Below are positions 60,890-64,000 of a stretch of 64,000 nucleotides of DNA, piece after piece. This stretch comes from an uncultured Aquimarina sp. (GTDB lineage Bacteria > Bacteroidota > Bacteroidia > Flavobacteriales > Flavobacteriaceae). Within the stretch, counting starts at the first letter, position 1. Each line of letters opens with the position of its first letter. Made by a program: the position numbers and the translations under genes. Under the pieces are notes generated by a model. It saw only the letters and a program-made list of their open reading frames with translations. It made no database searches and was not told where the DNA came from. The DNA lies in assembly GCA_947498595.1 (NCBI GenBank), contig CANMKX010000002.1, positions 269,343-333,342 on the forward strand, in the 5' to 3' direction.

Positions 60890-62104
60890 ATGAATACACT
60901 AGGAATCGGGGGATCAACTATAGAAAAAGAATTAAATGCAATTAAACCAAAAGCTCATTTAGCAACTCCTATACAAGAAAATGAATTTCATACTAGAATT
61001 CATAAAGCTTGTAAGCTAATGAAACAACAAAATATCCAAGCAACATACCTACAAGCAGGTACAAACTTATTTTACTTTACTGGAATGAAATGGAATGCTA
61101 GTGAACGTATGGTTGGTGCATTATTATTCCCCAATGGAGAAATACATTTTATTGCTCCTCAATTTGAAAAAGGGACTATATTAGATTTCATGCTCGTACA
61201 AGGTGAAATACATTGCTGGGAAGAACACGAAAATCCTTATGAGCTTTTCATTTCCATTTTTAAATCCAAAAAAATTGAAACAGGTAAAATAGCAATTGAC
61301 GAATCTACTCCTTTTTTTATCACTAATGGCATAGATCAAATACAATCATCATATCAGTTAATTAATGCCAAGCCTATTACTGCAGGTTGCAGAATGTACA
61401 AATCTAGTAATGAAATAGCAATCATTCAAACTGCAATGGACATTACATTAGAAGTTCAAAAAGCTGCCGCAAGAATATTACATCCTGGAATCAGTGCAAA
61501 AGAAGTTATTGATTTCATTAATAGAGCACACATAAAATACGGTGTTCCTTCTGGTTCATATTTCTGTATTGTTCTTTTTGGTGTAGATTCATCTTTTCCT
61601 CATGGTGTTAAAACGCCAAAAAAATTAGAAGAAGGAGAAGTTGTACTGATTGATACTGGTTGTCGTCTACACGATTATATTTCAGATATTACACGTACCT
61701 ATGTTTACGGTAATGCTAATGATTTACAACGCAAAATTTGGAATTTAGAAAAAGAAACTCAATATGCTGCTTTTAATGCGGCACAATTAGGCGCACCGTG
61801 TGCTAATATAGATATAGCTTCCAGAAAAACATTAGAAAATAATGGATTAGGTCCAGACTATCAATTACCTGGACTTCCACATCGTACCGGTCACGGTATC
61901 GGATTAGACATTCACGAATGGCCTTACATTGTTAGAAACGATAAAACCACATTAGCATCTGGAATTTGTTTTAGTAACGAACCTATGATATGCGTACCAA
62001 ACAAATTTGGAATTCGGCTAGAAGATCATATATATATGACAGAAAACGGTCCACATTGGTTTACTAAACCTGCACATAGCATTGATAATCCTTTCGGTTT
62101 ATAA
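60890..62104 (+). CDS. M24 metallopeptidase, Xaa-Pro peptidase-like
   Basis: LIDTGCRLHDYISDITRTY, HRTGHGIGLDIHE, SNEPMICVPNKFGIRLEDH. Confidence 0.9.
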   Translation: MNTLGIGGSTIEKELNAIKPKAHLATPIQENEFHTRIHKACKLMKQQNIQATYLQAGTNLFYFTGMKWNASERMVGALLFPNGEIHFIAPQFEKGTILDFMLVQGEIHCWEEHENPYELFISIFKSKKIETGKIAIDESTPFFITNGIDQIQSSYQLINAKPITAGCRMYKSSNEIAIIQTAMDITLEVQKAAARILHPGISAKEVIDFINRAHIKYGVPSGSYFCIVLFGVDSSFPHGVKTPKKLEEGEVVLIDTGCRLHDYISDITRTYVYGNANDLQRKIWNLEKETQYAAFNAAQLGAPCANIDIASRKTLENNGLGPDYQLPGLPHRTGHGIGLDIHEWPYIVRNDKTTLASGICFSNEPMICVPNKFGIRLEDHIYMTENGPHWFTKPAHSIDNPFGL

Positions 62105-62269
62105 TCATCAAGACAGATAAAGTTTCTTATTTCAATAAGTGACTTTATCTGTATTATATAAATATTTCTTTCTCAAATAATGATTCATATCTAATTATTA
62201 AATATTCATCTATTGTTTATTCTCTCATGCTTTAAAATCTTTCTATTTTAGATATCTTATAAAGCATAT

Positions 62270-63271
62270 ATGGATTCATTAACACAAATCGTTTTAGGAG
62301 CTGCTGTTGGAGAAGCTGTTTTAGGAAAAAAAGCAGGGAATAAAGCCATGCTCTATGGAGCAATAGCTGGTACAATTCCTGATTTAGACACATTTTCTAG
62401 TTTTTTCACCGACACTATTACAGCTACAGAAATACATAGAGGGTTTACACATTCTATCCTTTTTAGTTTATTTTTTGCTCCTATTCTTGGTTGGTTAATT
62501 TTCAAAATTGAAAAAAATAATATTCCATCTATTAAAGATTGGTCATATTTAGTGTTTTGGAGCCTTTTTACACATCCTCTACTCGATGCCCATACTACAT
62601 GGGGAACTCAATTATTTTGGCCATTAGATCTACGTATAGCTTACAAAAACATCTTTGTAATAGATCCTTTATATACATTACCTTTTATTATTTTCTTACT
62701 TATAACCTTCTTTCAAAAAAAAGGGAGTCCCAAGCGCAAAAGATACAATCAACTTGGTATTATTATCAGCAGTATATATATGATGTTCACTATTGGAATA
62801 AAAATATATACTTATCAAATATTTCTAAAGAGTTTAAAAGAAAACCATATTGATTATATTAATATAGAAACCAAACCTGCTCCATTCACTTCATTTTTAT
62901 GGACTGCGAATATAGAAACTGAAAAAAACTATCTAATCGCAAACTATTCTATATTTGATACTCAAAAAATAAAATATAAATCATATCCTAAAAATCATCA
63001 TTATTTAAAAAATTTAAGTGATAATGAAACTATAAAAAGATTAATTAAAATCACGAAAGGATGGTATACAATAACCAACAAACATGATCAATTGTATTTT
63101 AATGATTTACGGTTTGGAGTTTTATCTTTAGAAGAAAAAGAGCCTACATTTGCTTTTAGTTACAAAATTTCAAATAAAAACAATATCATATCTATCACAG
63201 AAGTTCCTAAGAATAAAAAACAGGCAAAAAAATTACTCTCCGATTTATGGATAAGAATATGGGGAAACTAA
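62270..63271 (+). CDS. Membrane-bound metal-dependent hydrolase (YdjM-like)
   Basis: MDSLTQIVLGAAVGEAVLGKKAGNKAMLYGAIAGTIPDLDTF, HRGFTHSILFS, THPLLDAHTTWGTQLFWP. Confidence 0.88.
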   Translation: MDSLTQIVLGAAVGEAVLGKKAGNKAMLYGAIAGTIPDLDTFSSFFTDTITATEIHRGFTHSILFSLFFAPILGWLIFKIEKNNIPSIKDWSYLVFWSLFTHPLLDAHTTWGTQLFWPLDLRIAYKNIFVIDPLYTLPFIIFLLITFFQKKGSPKRKRYNQLGIIISSIYMMFTIGIKIYTYQIFLKSLKENHIDYINIETKPAPFTSFLWTANIETEKNYLIANYSIFDTQKIKYKSYPKNHHYLKNLSDNETIKRLIKITKGWYTITNKHDQLYFNDLRFGVLSLEEKEPTFAFSYKISNKNNIISITEVPKNKKQAKKLLSDLWIRIWGN

Positions 63272-63287
63272 ATCTCTTTATTTTCAA

Positions 63288-63322
63288 ATTATATTTTCTT
63301 TAGGTAAAAAAGAAAATATAAT
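63288..63322 (+). terminator. AT-rich hairpin downstream of membrane hydrolase
   Basis: attatattttcttt...aaagaaaatataat 14-bp arms. Confidence 0.5.
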
Positions 63323-63670
63323 CATAGCTATAACTTTATTATAAGAAACATAAAAAGAATAGAAATAAATTTAACCGATTATTCTAATCCATATTTTAGT
63401 ATTATCATTCCTAAGCGATTTTCTCTATATAGGTCATAAATACATATTAGTTTTATTTACTAATCAATCTAAGAGCATTAATAACCTTAACACATCATTA
63501 GTAAACATACTTAATCTTAGTTGTCTTGGGTAGTTTTTTATTTTTATTTTCAAATAGCAGTCAGTATGTAATGGCTTGTATCAACCTAGGTGTATGGACA
63601 ATTGATAACTAGTTTAGTTCTTCTGGGAAGTCTGTTGTTATTACTCTTTCTTTGAGAAAAAAAAGCATAA

Positions 63671-63706
63671 AAAAAACCCTTCACTAATATTATTAATGAA
63701 GGGTTC
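63671..63706 (-). terminator. rRNA operon terminator
   Basis: aacccttca...tgaagggtt with A-run at left, directly 3' of 5S. Confidence 0.8.
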
Positions 63707-63711
63707 TAAAA

Positions 63712-63820
63712 AGGCGACGACCTACTCTCCCACAAACGCAGTACCATCGGCGCTATCAGGCTTAACTTCTCTGTTCGGAATGGAAAGAGGTGAGCCCTGA
63801 TGCGATAATCACCTTAAATC
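63712..63820 (-). rRNA. 5S rRNA
   Basis: Reverse complement ...GGGCTCACCTCTTTCCATTCCGAACAGAGAAGTTAAGCCTGATAGCGCCGATGGTACTGCG...GGGAGAGTAGGTCGTCGCC. Confidence 0.95.
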
Positions 63821-63957
63821 TTTAGTATCCTGTTATTATTTTATAACAAAACACTATATGTCGTACATATCGATAGATAAATAATTCAATACTTTTATTT
63901 CTACTTCTTATATCCTATATATCTCTGAATATCCATAAATAACTTGTTAAAAGCAAA

Positions 63958-64000
63958 TCCAGCGCATAAGCCTATGGGTTATTAGTACTACTCGGCTATT
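63958..64000 (-). rRNA. 23S rRNA, 3' end only (truncated by window edge)
   Basis: Reverse complement AATAGCCGAGTAGTACTAATAACCCATAGGCTTATGCGCTGG matches the conserved 23S 3' terminus. Confidence 0.85.

Noticed and set aside
1-64000. CRISPR array, prophage or transposon
   Set aside because: No regularly spaced repeats, integrase, transposase or phage structural genes found on reading both strands.

Overview
This AT-rich window looks like chromosomal DNA from a marine Flavobacteriaceae-type Bacteroidota. Supporting signs are TAnnTTTG-type -7 promoter motifs, a DnaE carrying an N-terminal exonuclease, T9SS-type C-terminal tails, and mevalonate-pathway genes. I support about 50 protein-coding genes, one tRNA-Asp(GTC), and the 3' end of an rRNA operon on the minus strand (5S plus the 23S 3' end) at the right edge. 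Most of the left half is housekeeping or conserved accessory content: a glycosyltransferase cluster, mevalonate/UbiA genes, rpsP-rimM-trmN6, dnaE, trxA, ruvC and hemW. The main points of interest are: (1) a 59-aa double-glycine-leader peptide at 50968-51147, missing from the ORF track, with a 4-Cys core; (2) three copies of an AACTA-N6-TAGTT dyad around the promoter of a BlaI/M56/TlpA/TlpA/M56 cluster, which look like BlaI operators; (3) an AraC-linked hydroxyproline catabolic operon with an embedded secreted DUF885 peptidase, followed by three tandem M43 metalloproteases and two tandem M24 (Xaa-Pro type) peptidases, which together could be a collagen or Hyp-rich-protein utilisation region; (4) modular growth of the M43 paralogs (420, 694 and 1457 aa). 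No CRISPR array, transposase or prophage was seen. All family assignments come from reading motifs by eye; no searches were run.
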